Shown here one piece after another: positions 45,348 through 54,524 of a stretch of 64,000 bases of DNA. The notes below the pieces were generated by a model. That model was given only the letters and a program-made list of their open reading frames with translations, was not told where the DNA came from and ran no database searches. Both the position numbers and the translations under genes were made by a program. Source of the DNA: Gammaproteobacteria bacterium (GTDB lineage Bacteria; Pseudomonadota; Gammaproteobacteria; Pseudomonadales; UBA5518); assembly GCA_016718385.1 (NCBI GenBank), contig JADKDK010000004.1, positions 186,001 to 250,000 on the forward strand, in the 5' to 3' direction. Each line of letters opens with the position of its first letter. Within the stretch, counting starts at the first letter, position 1.

Positions 45348-47581
45348 TCAGTCGAATATCTGCCCGATTTTCAGGAACAGCGCGTACTGGCTGTTCTCGC
45401 CCATCCCGACGCCGAGATAGATCGGACCCACCGGCGAGTCGACACCGAGGAACAGGCTGCCCGCGTAGATCAGGTCGTCGAAGCTCGCGTCCGATTCATC
45501 GAGCCAGGTGTTGCCTGCCTCCAGGCTCGCGCCCGCGTATACCGGCATGTCGACCGGCAGCAGCGACTGCTCGGTCAGGCGGCGGTAATAGGCGAGACCC
45601 GCGAAGCCGAGGTAGTTCCCCGCCAGCGAATCGCTGGTGTAGCCCGACAGCGCGAGGAAGCCGCCCAGCGTGTAGGCGCGCGCGAGAGGAACACGTCCGA
45701 GCCGGTCACGGTGTTTCCGGTGTCATCGAGATCGAGCTCCGCCCAGCGCCCGATTGCGGTGAAGGAGTTGCGCCCTAGGCTGAAGCTGCCGAACGCGGAC
45801 GTGTTCCAGGCCTCGTAGTCCTCGCTGGCCCCCAGGCTCCCGTTGCTCCAGGCGTAGCGGCTGAGCAGCCGCAGTCCGCTGCCCGGGAAGTAGGGCCGGT
45901 CCAGCGAGTCGTAGCCCAGTTCCGTGAAGTAGCCACCGTCGTTGTCGCTGCGCGATGACAGTTCCGGCGCCCCGATCTCGACGTCCGTGTTGGCCGTGCC
46001 GGCGTAAACGCCGGCACGCCACTGCGCGACCTTGCCGAAGTTGATTCCCGGCGCCAGGTCGACGTGGTGCCCGTCGACGAGCGCGCGCGCGAGCACACGG
46101 GCGTCGCGGCTCAGGTTGAGCCTGCGCTGGTCGAAGCGGTAACGACCCTCGACGAAGTAGTGCTGCAGCTGATCCAGCGGCTGGTGGAACTCGGTGCCGA
46201 AGTTGGAGTTGCCGCCGACCTGGCCATAGGTGAACCATTCGGCGCCGAGATCATTGATGCCGCGCTGGCGCCAGCTCGCGCGCAGACCGAACTCGCTGGT
46301 CCCCTGGCTGTCCTGGTCCCAGCTCATGCCCAGCTTCAGGTAGTTCTCGCCGCTCGGGTTGGCAATCGCGCGCACCACGAGCTCGTTGCCGGCCGCGGTT
46401 GGCTGCACCTGGTAATCCACGCGGCTGAAGGTCTCGAAGCCGTAGATCTCGGCGATGTCGCGCTCGAGCCGCTCGCGATCGAGCGGCTCGCCGAGCGGTT
46501 GCGTGACGCGGCTGCGCAACAACTCTGTCGACACGTTCGCGTCGGTCTCCACGCGCGTCGCGTCGATGCGCGGCGGTCCCGGCTCCGTGATGCCCGCCAC
46601 CTGTTGCGCCGGGCCCGGCGAGGCGAAGGCGGCGAGCTGCGGGGCCAGCGCGCTGGCCGCTTCGTAGCCGAGCCGGATAGCGTCGTCGACCCTGTCGAAA
46701 CTCATAGTCTGGACGCCCGCCTCATCCAGCGCGGGCAGGATCAGTACGTCGCCCTCGCGCATCAGGGCGAGCTGCTGCTCGGAGTTCTTGCGCGTCATGA
46801 TCGTCGTGAGCTGGCCGATCAGCGACAGCACGTTCCCGAGTTGCTCGCGCTGTGCCAGCGGCGTGCCGATGTCGATCACGATCAGGCGATCCACCCCCAT
46901 GCCCTGCACCACGTCGACCGGGATATTCTTGGCGATGCCGCCGTCGACCAGCAGATGCCCGTCGAGCTCGATGGGCGCGAACACGCCCGGTATGGACATG
47001 CTGGCGCGCATCGCGACCGCGAGATCCCCGCGATCCAGCACCACGGCGTCGCCGGTGACGACATCGGCCGCCACTGCCCGGTAGGGGATCGGCAGCTTGT
47101 CGAAGTCGTCGATTGCCGAGACGTGCCGCACCAGGTCGTGGAGCAGCAGGTTGAGGTGCTGACCCTCGATCGCGCCCATCGGTATGCCGAGCTTGCCGTC
47201 CTTGAAGCGCAGCCTGGCGCCGATCAGGAAGTCGAAATCCTCCTGCTTGCGCCGGAAGCTCTGCTGCTCGCGGGCCGTGCTGTCGTTGAAGGCGAAGCGC
47301 CAGTCGAGGGTGCGCGCGACCTCCTCGACCTGCGCGGCGCTCATGCCCGAGGCGTACAGGCCGCCGACCACCGAGCCCATGCTGGTTCCGGCGACGGCGT
47401 GGACCTTGATGTTGTTCTCTTCCAGGTACTTGATGACGCCGATGTGCGCGAGGCCGCGCGCGCCGCCGCCCGCCAGCACCAGGCCGACGCGCGGTGCGCC
47501 CTCGGGCCCGGCGCTGGCGGACTGCGGTGCCATCGTCGTGACCAATGCCAACAGCAGGAAGGCATTGAGCGCATGCTTCAT
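45348..47581 (-). pseudogene. Patatin-like phospholipase with POTRA and beta-barrel (PlpD-like, type Vd), frame broken near 45685
   Basis: An outer-membrane lipolytic protein. A signal peptide (LNAFLLLALVTTMAPQSASA) is followed by the patatin domain: the GGGARG oxyanion loop, GTSMGS with the nucleophile Ser, and DGGIAKNIP with the Asp of the dyad. A POTRA-like region (residues 330-410) and a barrel of about 16 strands follow. The frame breaks near 45685 in a GCGCGCGC run. The last strands (PVYAGASLEAGN to FLKIGQIFD) are in another frame; restoring one base gives 744 residues, close to P. aeruginosa PlpD. An indel error is likely. Confidence 0.88.
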
Positions 47582-47746
47582 TGAATTTCTCCGTTGTTGT
47601 TCGATTCTCGAGCCGATGATACCCCAGTCCCGCGACTTCCGGCTTCAGGGCTTCGCGCTGCCAGTTCAGGTCCCATCAGTGCGCGCAGCGTCGCATCTTC
47701 GTGTAACTTGCGCACGATGATTCATCACCGCAGAGAGAGCGTGCGC

Positions 47747-49522
47747 ATGCCCGTGAGCAATGACGTTTCCTCCCTTGCGCCGCCCGAGCCCGGTCGTCTG
47801 ACGCGCCCGGTGAGCTCCGAACTCGCCGGCTGGAAGCGCTGGCTGCCCGGCCTGCAGATGCTCACCCGCTACGAGCCGTCGTGGCTGGCGCACGACCTGG
47901 TGGCCGGCCTCGTGCTGACCACGATGCTGGTACCGGTCGGTATCGCCTACGCCGTGGCCTCGGGCGTGCCGGGCATCTACGGCCTGTACGCCACCATCGT
48001 GCCTCTGCTCGCCTATGCGCTGTTCGGCCCCAGCCGCATCCTGGTGCTGGGACCGGATTCCTCGCTGGCGGCGCTGATTCTCGCGGTCGTGCTGCCGCTC
48101 TCGGGCGGCGACCCGATGCGAGCCGTCGCCCTGGCCGGCATGATGGCGGTGGTGTCGGGACTGGTGTGCATCCTCGCGGGCCTGCTGCGCCTGGGTTTCA
48201 TCACCGAACTGCTGTCCAAGCCGATCCGCTACGGCTACATGAACGGCATCGCGCTCACGGTGCTGATCAGCCAGTTGCCGAAGCTCTTCGGCATCTCGAT
48301 CCAGAGCGAAGGTCCGTTGCTCGACCTGTGGCGCATCGCCGAGGCGGTGCTGCACGGCGCGGCCAACTGGACGGCGTTTGCCATCGGTGCCGGCACGCTG
48401 GTGGTGATATTCCTGCTCAAGCCCTGGCAGCGCATCCCGGGCATCCTGATCGCGGTGGTGGGGGCGACGCTCGCGGTCGGCTTCCTCGATCTCGGGCAGA
48501 CGGCGGGCGTGAAGGTGCTCGGTGCGCTGCCGCAGGGACTGCCCGCGTTCGCGCTGCCGTGGATCGGGCAGGCCGATCTCGGCGCCGTGGTGATCGGCGG
48601 CTGCGCGGTGGCGCTGGTGTCGTTCGCCGACACCAGTGTGCTGTCGCGGACCTACGCGGCGCGGACGCGCAGCTACGTCGACCCCAACCAGGAGATGATC
48701 GGACTGGGCGCGGCCAACCTGGCCGCGGGCTTCTTCCAGGGCTTCCCGATCAGCAGCAGCTCCTCGCGCACGCCGGTGGCCGAAACCGCGGGTGCAAAGA
48801 CCCAGTTCACCGGCGTGGTCGGAGCGGTTGCGGTCGCGCTGCTGCTGGTGTTCGCGCCCGACCTGCTGCGCAACCTGCCCACCAGCGCGCTGGCCGCCGT
48901 GGTGATCGCCTCGGCCGTCGGGTTGTTCGAGTTCGCCGACCTGCGCCGCATCCTGCGCATCCAGCGCTGGGAATTCTGGCTGTCGATCGGCTGCTTCGCG
49001 GGCGTCGCGGTGCTCGGTGCGATCCCCGGGATCGGGTTGGCCGTGCTCGCCGCGGTCATCGAGTTCCTGTGGGATGGTTGGCGCCCGCACTTCGCTGTGC
49101 TGGGCCGCGTCGACGGCATCCGCGGCTACCACGACATCACGCGCTACCCTGACGCCCGGCTGGTGCCGGGCCTGGTCATATTCCGCTGGGACGCCCCGTT
49201 GTTCTTCGCCAATGCCGAGCTGTTCCAGACGCGCGTGCTGCAGGCAGTGGCCGCCTCGCACACCCCTGTGCGCCGCGTCGTGGTGACGGCGGAACCGGTC
49301 ACCAGCGTGGACGTGAGTTCCGCGGACATTCTCGCCGAGCTCGAGCACACCTTGCGTGAATCCGGCATCGAGCTGCATTTCGCCGAGATGAAGGATCCGG
49401 TCAAGGACAAGCTGAAGCGATTCGAATTGATGCAGCGCTTCGGTCCCGGGGTATTCCACCCGACGCTCGGCGCCGCGGTCGATGACTATCTCGCGGATCA
49501 CGCGGTGGACTGGCGGCCCTGA
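47747..49522 (+). CDS. SulP family inorganic anion transporter
   Basis: A 591-residue inner-membrane transporter. About 12-14 helices start after the amphipathic W-rich segment (WKRWLPGLQML). DLVAGLVLTTMLVPVGIAYAVASG is the SulP signature at helix 1, and FPISSSSSRTPVAETAGAKTQ lies in helix 10. A C-terminal STAS domain covers residues 450-575 (VIFRWDAPLFFANAELF, SVDVSSADIL). Substrates in the family are sulfate, bicarbonate or carboxylates. ATG 47747 follows AGAGAGAG; ATG 47717 is an alternative. It is divergent from the patatin gene. Confidence 0.92.
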   Translation: MPVSNDVSSLAPPEPGRLTRPVSSELAGWKRWLPGLQMLTRYEPSWLAHDLVAGLVLTTMLVPVGIAYAVASGVPGIYGLYATIVPLLAYALFGPSRILVLGPDSSLAALILAVVLPLSGGDPMRAVALAGMMAVVSGLVCILAGLLRLGFITELLSKPIRYGYMNGIALTVLISQLPKLFGISIQSEGPLLDLWRIAEAVLHGAANWTAFAIGAGTLVVIFLLKPWQRIPGILIAVVGATLAVGFLDLGQTAGVKVLGALPQGLPAFALPWIGQADLGAVVIGGCAVALVSFADTSVLSRTYAARTRSYVDPNQEMIGLGAANLAAGFFQGFPISSSSSRTPVAETAGAKTQFTGVVGAVAVALLLVFAPDLLRNLPTSALAAVVIASAVGLFEFADLRRILRIQRWEFWLSIGCFAGVAVLGAIPGIGLAVLAAVIEFLWDGWRPHFAVLGRVDGIRGYHDITRYPDARLVPGLVIFRWDAPLFFANAELFQTRVLQAVAASHTPVRRVVVTAEPVTSVDVSSADILAELEHTLRESGIELHFAEMKDPVKDKLKRFELMQRFGPGVFHPTLGAAVDDYLADHAVDWRP

Positions 49523-49724
49523 GCGCGCGCTTGCACGAGGCTTTCATCGCACCCGTTGCGATCGTGTCGCGGCGCGGGCGTATGTGGACAGCCTCCCGGC
49601 GCAGGCAGCGCTGCCGACACCGCCGGGGCCTTCGCGGTCTGCGGACGCGATACCGGGTTGCCATGGGCGTGCGGGGGGATCGATACTCGGCGCCTGGCAA
49701 TAACGACATGCACGGGGAATGGTG

Positions 49725-51123
49725 ATGAACGAAACGAGCAATGATGCGAAGCGCGAGTTGCGCGCGGCATGGGACGAGATGATCGAGTCGCTGCAGCGGG
49801 CCCGCGACGGCATCGACGTCCCGCAGCTGATGCCCGCGCCGCCCACCGAGCGCAATCTCGCCGAGGGCTATCGCTACCTGATGGGCTTCGTGCATCACGG
49901 CATCGAGCGTGCCTTCCACGAGGATCCGGTGCGGCCGCATTTCCACAACGCGCTCAGCATCTTCAACCGCAGCACCATCGACAACCCGGACGCGATCTAC
50001 TTCTACGCGCCGATCGATGGCAGCAAGAGCTACGTGCTGCGCGGCGAGATGGGCGATGCGCGGCACTGGAAGGGCGAGGCGCCGGCGCCCAGCGGGCGCA
50101 AGGCGCCGCACTACCTGATCTTCGAGGCCAGCACCGGGGGGCTGTCGGGCGATACCGGCGATCTCTCGGAACTGCGCCCCGGCATGAAGCTGCAGACCGG
50201 CAGGCTCGACTGCTCGCGCATCGAGGTGAACCCCGACGGCAGCTTCGAGATCCTGTTCGCGCCCGAGCGCCCCGCGGGCCACACCGGCAATTACATCTGC
50301 ACGCTGAAGGTCGAGCACCGGCCGCACCCGGTGGATCCCGCGATGCCGCCCGAGCGTTACGCCAGCTACATCTCCGGGCGCCAGCTGTTCTACGACTGGG
50401 CGCGCGAGGACGCGATCCATTTCGAGATGACGCAGCTCGGTGCCGAGGGAACGCATCCCGAGCCCTACACCCCGGCCCGGGCAGCCGCCGAGATACGCCG
50501 CTTCGGCCAGCTGGTGAAGGGGCAGATGCACTTCTGGAATGCCTTCTGGACCATCCCGATGGGCGTCTACGGCGAGCGCAAGGGCTCGATGCCGGGCATC
50601 GCGATGCCGCGCAACGCGTTCAACACCATCAACGCCGCCTCGGGGGCGACCGGCGGCGGCATGAGCACCAACCTCTATGCCGGCGGCGTGTTCGACCTCG
50701 GTCCCGACGAGGCGCTGGTGATCGAGAACCGCATCAAGGTGCCGCCGCGCTACATCGGCTTCCAGCTCGGCAACCTGTGGGGCGAATCACTGGAGTACGC
50801 CAGCCAGATCACCTCGCTGAACGGCTGGCAGAGCCACGTGGATCCCGATGGCGTGATCCGCCTGGTGGTCGCGCACCGCGACCCCGGCGTGCCGAACTGG
50901 CTCGACACCACGGGCCACGCGCAGGGCTTCCTGTCGCCGCGCTGGGCCTACAGCGAGCAACCGCCCGTGGAGCAGTGGCCCGAGATCACGGCGACGAAGG
51001 TGCGCTTCGACGAGATCCGCGCGCACCTGCATCCGGCCACCCCCACGGTGACACCCGAGGAGCGGCCGGCGCGAGATCGAGATGCGCCAGCGCCACGTGC
51101 GCAAGCGTTACCGCGTGTTCTAG
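49725..51123 (+). pseudogene. DUF1214-like protein of unknown function, frame shifted at 51065
   Basis: A predicted soluble protein. EGYRYLMGFVHHGIERAF near the start and the C-terminal block RYIGFQLGNLWGESLEY, then DPGVPNWLDTTGHAQGF, match the DUF1214 pattern. No signal peptide is evident. The real end is in another frame: removing one C from CGGCCGG at 51064-51070 gives the ending RKRYRVF and a TAG at 51121-51123 (465 residues). As assembled, the frame runs to 51137 with an unrelated tail. It precedes the IorAB-type hydroxylase by 47 bp and may share its transcript. Confidence 0.7.
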
Positions 51124-51170
51124 CGCCGGGTGCATAATCGGCGGGCCAATAACAGGACGGGAGAACGCCC

Positions 51171-51629
51171 ATGCTCCAGCTCACGATCAACGGCCGCGAG
51201 CACCGCGTCGATGCCGCGCCCGATACGCCCCTGCTGTGGATCCTGCGCGATCATCTGGACATGCCCGGCACGAAGTTCGGCTGCGGCGTGGCGCTCTGCG
51301 GCGCCTGCACCGTGCACATCGACGGCCAGCCGGCGCGTGCCTGCGTGATCCGCGCGGCGGATGCCGCCGGCAAGGCGATCACCACCATCGAGGGCCTCGA
51401 CGGCAAGGTCGCCCAGGCCGTGCAGCAGGCCTGGGAAGCCCTCGACGTGCCGCAGTGCGGCTATTGCCAGTCGGGGCAGATCATGTCGGCCACCGCACTG
51501 CTCGCGAACAATCCCAAACCGGATGACGCCGCGATCACCGCCGCGATGGACGGCAATATCTGCCGCTGCGGCACCTATTCGCGCATCCGGCAGGCCATCA
51601 GGGACGCCGCCACGGCGCTGGAGGGCTGA
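51171..51629 (+). CDS. Molybdenum hydroxylase, [2Fe-2S] small subunit (IorA-like)
   Basis: A 152-residue electron-transfer subunit. The plant-type cluster uses Cys38, 43, 46 and 58 (CGVALCGAC). The second cluster is in QCGYCQSGQIM and ICRCGTYSR. It pairs with the molybdopterin subunit that starts 3 bp downstream. No FAD-binding medium subunit is present, as in isoquinoline 1-oxidoreductase-type enzymes, which pass electrons to cytochrome c or other acceptors instead of NAD. Confidence 0.93.
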   Translation: MLQLTINGREHRVDAAPDTPLLWILRDHLDMPGTKFGCGVALCGACTVHIDGQPARACVIRAADAAGKAITTIEGLDGKVAQAVQQAWEALDVPQCGYCQSGQIMSATALLANNPKPDDAAITAAMDGNICRCGTYSRIRQAIRDAATALEG

Positions 51630-51632
51630 GCC

Positions 51633-53765
51633 ATGAAACGCCGCCAATTCCTCGAGCTGGGTGCCACCGCCACCGGCGGCATGATCCTCGGCCTGCACCT
51701 GCCGCAAAGCCGCGCGGCGGGCGTGGCCAAGGGGCCGGTCGAGCTGAATGCCTGGATCCGCATCGACCCCGACAACCGCATCACCTTCATCTGTCACCGC
51801 AACGAGATGGGCCAGGACGTGCACACCTCGCTGGCGATGCTGGTGGCCGAGGAGCTCGAGGTGCCGGTTGCCAGCCTGGGCATCGAGCAGGCGCCGGTGG
51901 CCGCGGTGTACACGAACGCGATGATCGGCGCGCAGATCACCGGCGGCTCGACCTCGATTCGCGATGCCTGGGTGCCGCTGCGCCGCGCCGGCGCCACGGT
52001 GCGCACGGTGCTGCTGGAAGCCGCGGCCAGGACGTGGCAGGTGGATGTGGGCGTGCTCGAGGCCCGCGACGGCTACGTGCACAACCGCAACGGCAACAAG
52101 CTCAGCTACGGCTTCCTGTCGGGCATCGCGGCAGACCTGCCGGTGCCGGCCCCCGAATACCTGGCGTTGAAGGCGCCGGGCGCGTTCACGCAGATCGGAT
52201 CGGCGACGCAGAAGCGGCTGGATACGCGCGCCAAGGTGCACGGCGAACGCCTGTTCGGGCTGGATGCGACACAGCCGGGCATGGTGCATGCCGTGCTGGC
52301 CCAGTGCCCGGTGATCGGCGGCACCGTCGCGAGCGTGGATGCGGCGGCGGCGCGGGCGATGCCGGGCGTGCGCGACGTGATCGACATCGGCGAGGGAGTG
52401 GCAGTGGTGGCCGATCACTTCTGGATCGCGAAGCAGGCGCGCGATGCGCTGAAGATCGGCTGGAACCTGGGGCCGGGCACGGCGGTGTCCGATGCCTCCG
52501 TCGCCGCGGCGCTGCGCGCGGGCCTCGAGGAGGCCGGCGCGGTGGCCAGGGCCAATGGCGATATCGATGCCGGGCTGGCGCGCGCGACGAAGCGGCTCGA
52601 GGCCGATTACGAACTGCCGTTGCTGGCCCACGTGGCCATGGAGCCGATGAACTGCCTCGCCCGCGTGGACGATGAGGGCTGCGACATCTGGACCTCGACG
52701 CAGTACCCCGCCGGAGCCCGGGCCGTGGCCGCCGCGCGCACCGGGCTCGCGCCGGAACGGGTGAGGATCCATTCGCAGTTCATCGGCGGCGGTTTCGGGC
52801 GCCGCCTCGACGTGGACTTCATCGCGCAGGCCGCCGCGATCGCGAAGGCCGTGCCGGGCGTGCCGGTCAAGCTGGTCTGGACGCGCGAGGACGACACCAC
52901 GCACGACTTCTACCGCCCGGCCAGCCTGCACCGGCTGCGCGGCGGGCTCGATGCCAAGGGCAAGCTGATCGCGCTCGATCACCTGATGGTCTCGCAGTCC
53001 GTGACGGAGCGCGCCTTTCCCGGCGTGGTGAAGGACGGTCTCGATCCGTTCATGACCGAAGGCGCGAGCAACCTGGTCTACGCGGTGCCGAACCTGCGCT
53101 CGCGCGTGGTGATCAGGGACACCGGCGTGCGCGTGGGCTACTGGCGCTCGGTCAGCCATGCGCTGAATGCCTTTGCCTTCGAGAGCTTCATCGACGAGTT
53201 GGCCAGGGCTGGCAAGCGCGATCCGCTCGAGTTCCGCCTGGAGATGCTGGCGGAGCAGCCGCGCCAGCGCGCGGTGCTGGAGAAGGTTGCCGCGATGGCG
53301 CAGTGGAAGCGCTCACGCGGCGCCAATGCGGCGCTCGGCATTGCGTCGATGGAGTGCTACGGCAGCTACATCGCGATGACCGCCGAGGTCCAGCGCCGCG
53401 GCAAGGACCTGCACTGCGCACGTATCGCGGTGGCGGTCGATCCGGGCATCGCGGTGCGGCCCGACCAGGTGATCGCGCAGATCGAGTCGGCGGTGATCAC
53501 CGGTCTCACCGGCGCGTTGCGCAATCGCATCAGCATCGTCGACGGCGCGGTGCAGGAGCAGAACTTCCACCAGTTCCAGCCGCTGCGCATGTCGGAGACG
53601 CCGCAGATCGAGGTCGCGATCGTCGCCAGCGGCGATGCGCCCGGGGGCATGGGCGAGGTCGGCACGCCGCTGGTGGCGCCGGCGCTCGCCAACGCGGTGG
53701 CCAGCCTGAGCGGCACGCGCGTGCGCAAGCTGCCGTTCAGCGAGGCGGGCGTGCGTTTCGTCTAG
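51633..53765 (+). CDS. Molybdenum hydroxylase, molybdopterin large subunit (IorB-like), Tat-exported
   Basis: A 710-residue catalytic subunit of the xanthine-dehydrogenase family. The N-terminus MKRRQFLELGATATGGM is a twin-arginine signal, so the folded complex is probably periplasmic. GQDVHTSLAMLVAEEL, QFIGGGFGRRLDVDF and the final GGMGEVGTPLVAPALANAV (active-site Glu) are typical of isoquinoline/aldehyde oxidoreductase beta subunits. It oxidises an N-heterocycle or aldehyde; the substrate is unknown. It is coupled to the small subunit and lies behind the DUF1214-like gene. No XdhC-type maturation factor or cytochrome c is visible here. Confidence 0.92.
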   Translation: MKRRQFLELGATATGGMILGLHLPQSRAAGVAKGPVELNAWIRIDPDNRITFICHRNEMGQDVHTSLAMLVAEELEVPVASLGIEQAPVAAVYTNAMIGAQITGGSTSIRDAWVPLRRAGATVRTVLLEAAARTWQVDVGVLEARDGYVHNRNGNKLSYGFLSGIAADLPVPAPEYLALKAPGAFTQIGSATQKRLDTRAKVHGERLFGLDATQPGMVHAVLAQCPVIGGTVASVDAAAARAMPGVRDVIDIGEGVAVVADHFWIAKQARDALKIGWNLGPGTAVSDASVAAALRAGLEEAGAVARANGDIDAGLARATKRLEADYELPLLAHVAMEPMNCLARVDDEGCDIWTSTQYPAGARAVAAARTGLAPERVRIHSQFIGGGFGRRLDVDFIAQAAAIAKAVPGVPVKLVWTREDDTTHDFYRPASLHRLRGGLDAKGKLIALDHLMVSQSVTERAFPGVVKDGLDPFMTEGASNLVYAVPNLRSRVVIRDTGVRVGYWRSVSHALNAFAFESFIDELARAGKRDPLEFRLEMLAEQPRQRAVLEKVAAMAQWKRSRGANAALGIASMECYGSYIAMTAEVQRRGKDLHCARIAVAVDPGIAVRPDQVIAQIESAVITGLTGALRNRISIVDGAVQEQNFHQFQPLRMSETPQIEVAIVASGDAPGGMGEVGTPLVAPALANAVASLSGTRVRKLPFSEAGVRFV

Positions 53766-53774
53766 CCCGGGCTC

Positions 53775-54524
53775 TCAGGCCGTCGCGATCATCTTCACGC
53801 CGGCCACCGCGAGCACCAGCGCCAGCGCGCGCTGGATGCCGGTGTTGCCGAGACGCCGGCTGCCGAGTTCGGCCCCGAGGAAGCCCCCCGCGACCGCTGC
53901 CACGGCCCATAGCGGCAGCGCCGCGGGCAGTTCGGGCGCCACGCGGATCACCCCCAGCAGTCCCGCGATCGAGTTGAGCAGGATGAAGGCGGCCGCTATT
54001 CCCGATATCACGCGCACCTCGGCCCAGCGCAGGAACAGCAGCAGCGGGCTCAGGAAGATGCCGCCGCCGACGCCGGTCAGCCCCGACAGCAGACCGAGCG
54101 CGGCGCCGCAGGCGAACAGCAGCGCAGACGACGGCGTGCGCAGTGCCGCGTCCGGCGGCCGGCTCGCGCGCTTGAGCGAGGCCCAGGCCGCGTAGACCAG
54201 CACCACGCCGACCAGCGGCTTGTAGTAATGCCCCGGCAGCACCAGCATGCCGCCCAGCCACGCCAGCGGCACGGAGCCCGCCGCGAGCGGCAGGAAGATG
54301 CGCCACGAGAAAGCCCCGACACGGTAGAACTTGAAGGTTGCGATCAGCGCGACCAGGATGTTCAGCGTGAGCGCCGTGGGCTTCATCACCTCCGGCGCCA
54401 CGCCGAACAGCGCCATCGCCGCGAGGTAGCCCGAGGCGCCGGCGTGCCCCACCGAGGCATACAGCATCGCGGCAACGAAGATCAGCGCGGCGAGCACCAC
54501 GCCTTCGGTATCGAACATCATCAT
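53775..54524 (-). CDS. TauE/SafE family sulfite exporter-like permease
   Basis: A 249-residue protein with about eight helices arranged as two repeats. The repeat motifs are YASVGHAGASGYLA and LSGLTGVGGGIFLSPLLL. The family moves organosulfur anions or other small anions. ATG 54524 overlaps the putA stop by one base (TGATG), so it is translationally coupled to proline catabolism, an unusual partner for this family. The ends of this gene and the molybdenum hydroxylase converge 9 bp apart. Confidence 0.88.
   Translation of the reverse strand: MMMFDTEGVVLAALIFVAAMLYASVGHAGASGYLAAMALFGVAPEVMKPTALTLNILVALIATFKFYRVGAFSWRIFLPLAAGSVPLAWLGGMLVLPGHYYKPLVGVVLVYAAWASLKRASRPPDAALRTPSSALLFACGAALGLLSGLTGVGGGIFLSPLLLFLRWAEVRVISGIAAAFILLNSIAGLLGVIRVAPELPAALPLWAVAAVAGGFLGAELGSRRLGNTGIQRALALVLAVAGVKMIATA

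Noticed and set aside
46064..47584. 506-codon plus-strand frame
   Set aside because: Antisense to the patatin domain, which has a signal peptide and catalytic motifs.
49523..49724. tRNA or small RNA in the gap after the SulP gene
   Set aside because: No cloverleaf-compatible stems or TTCGA-like T-loop were seen; only weak GC-rich pairing.
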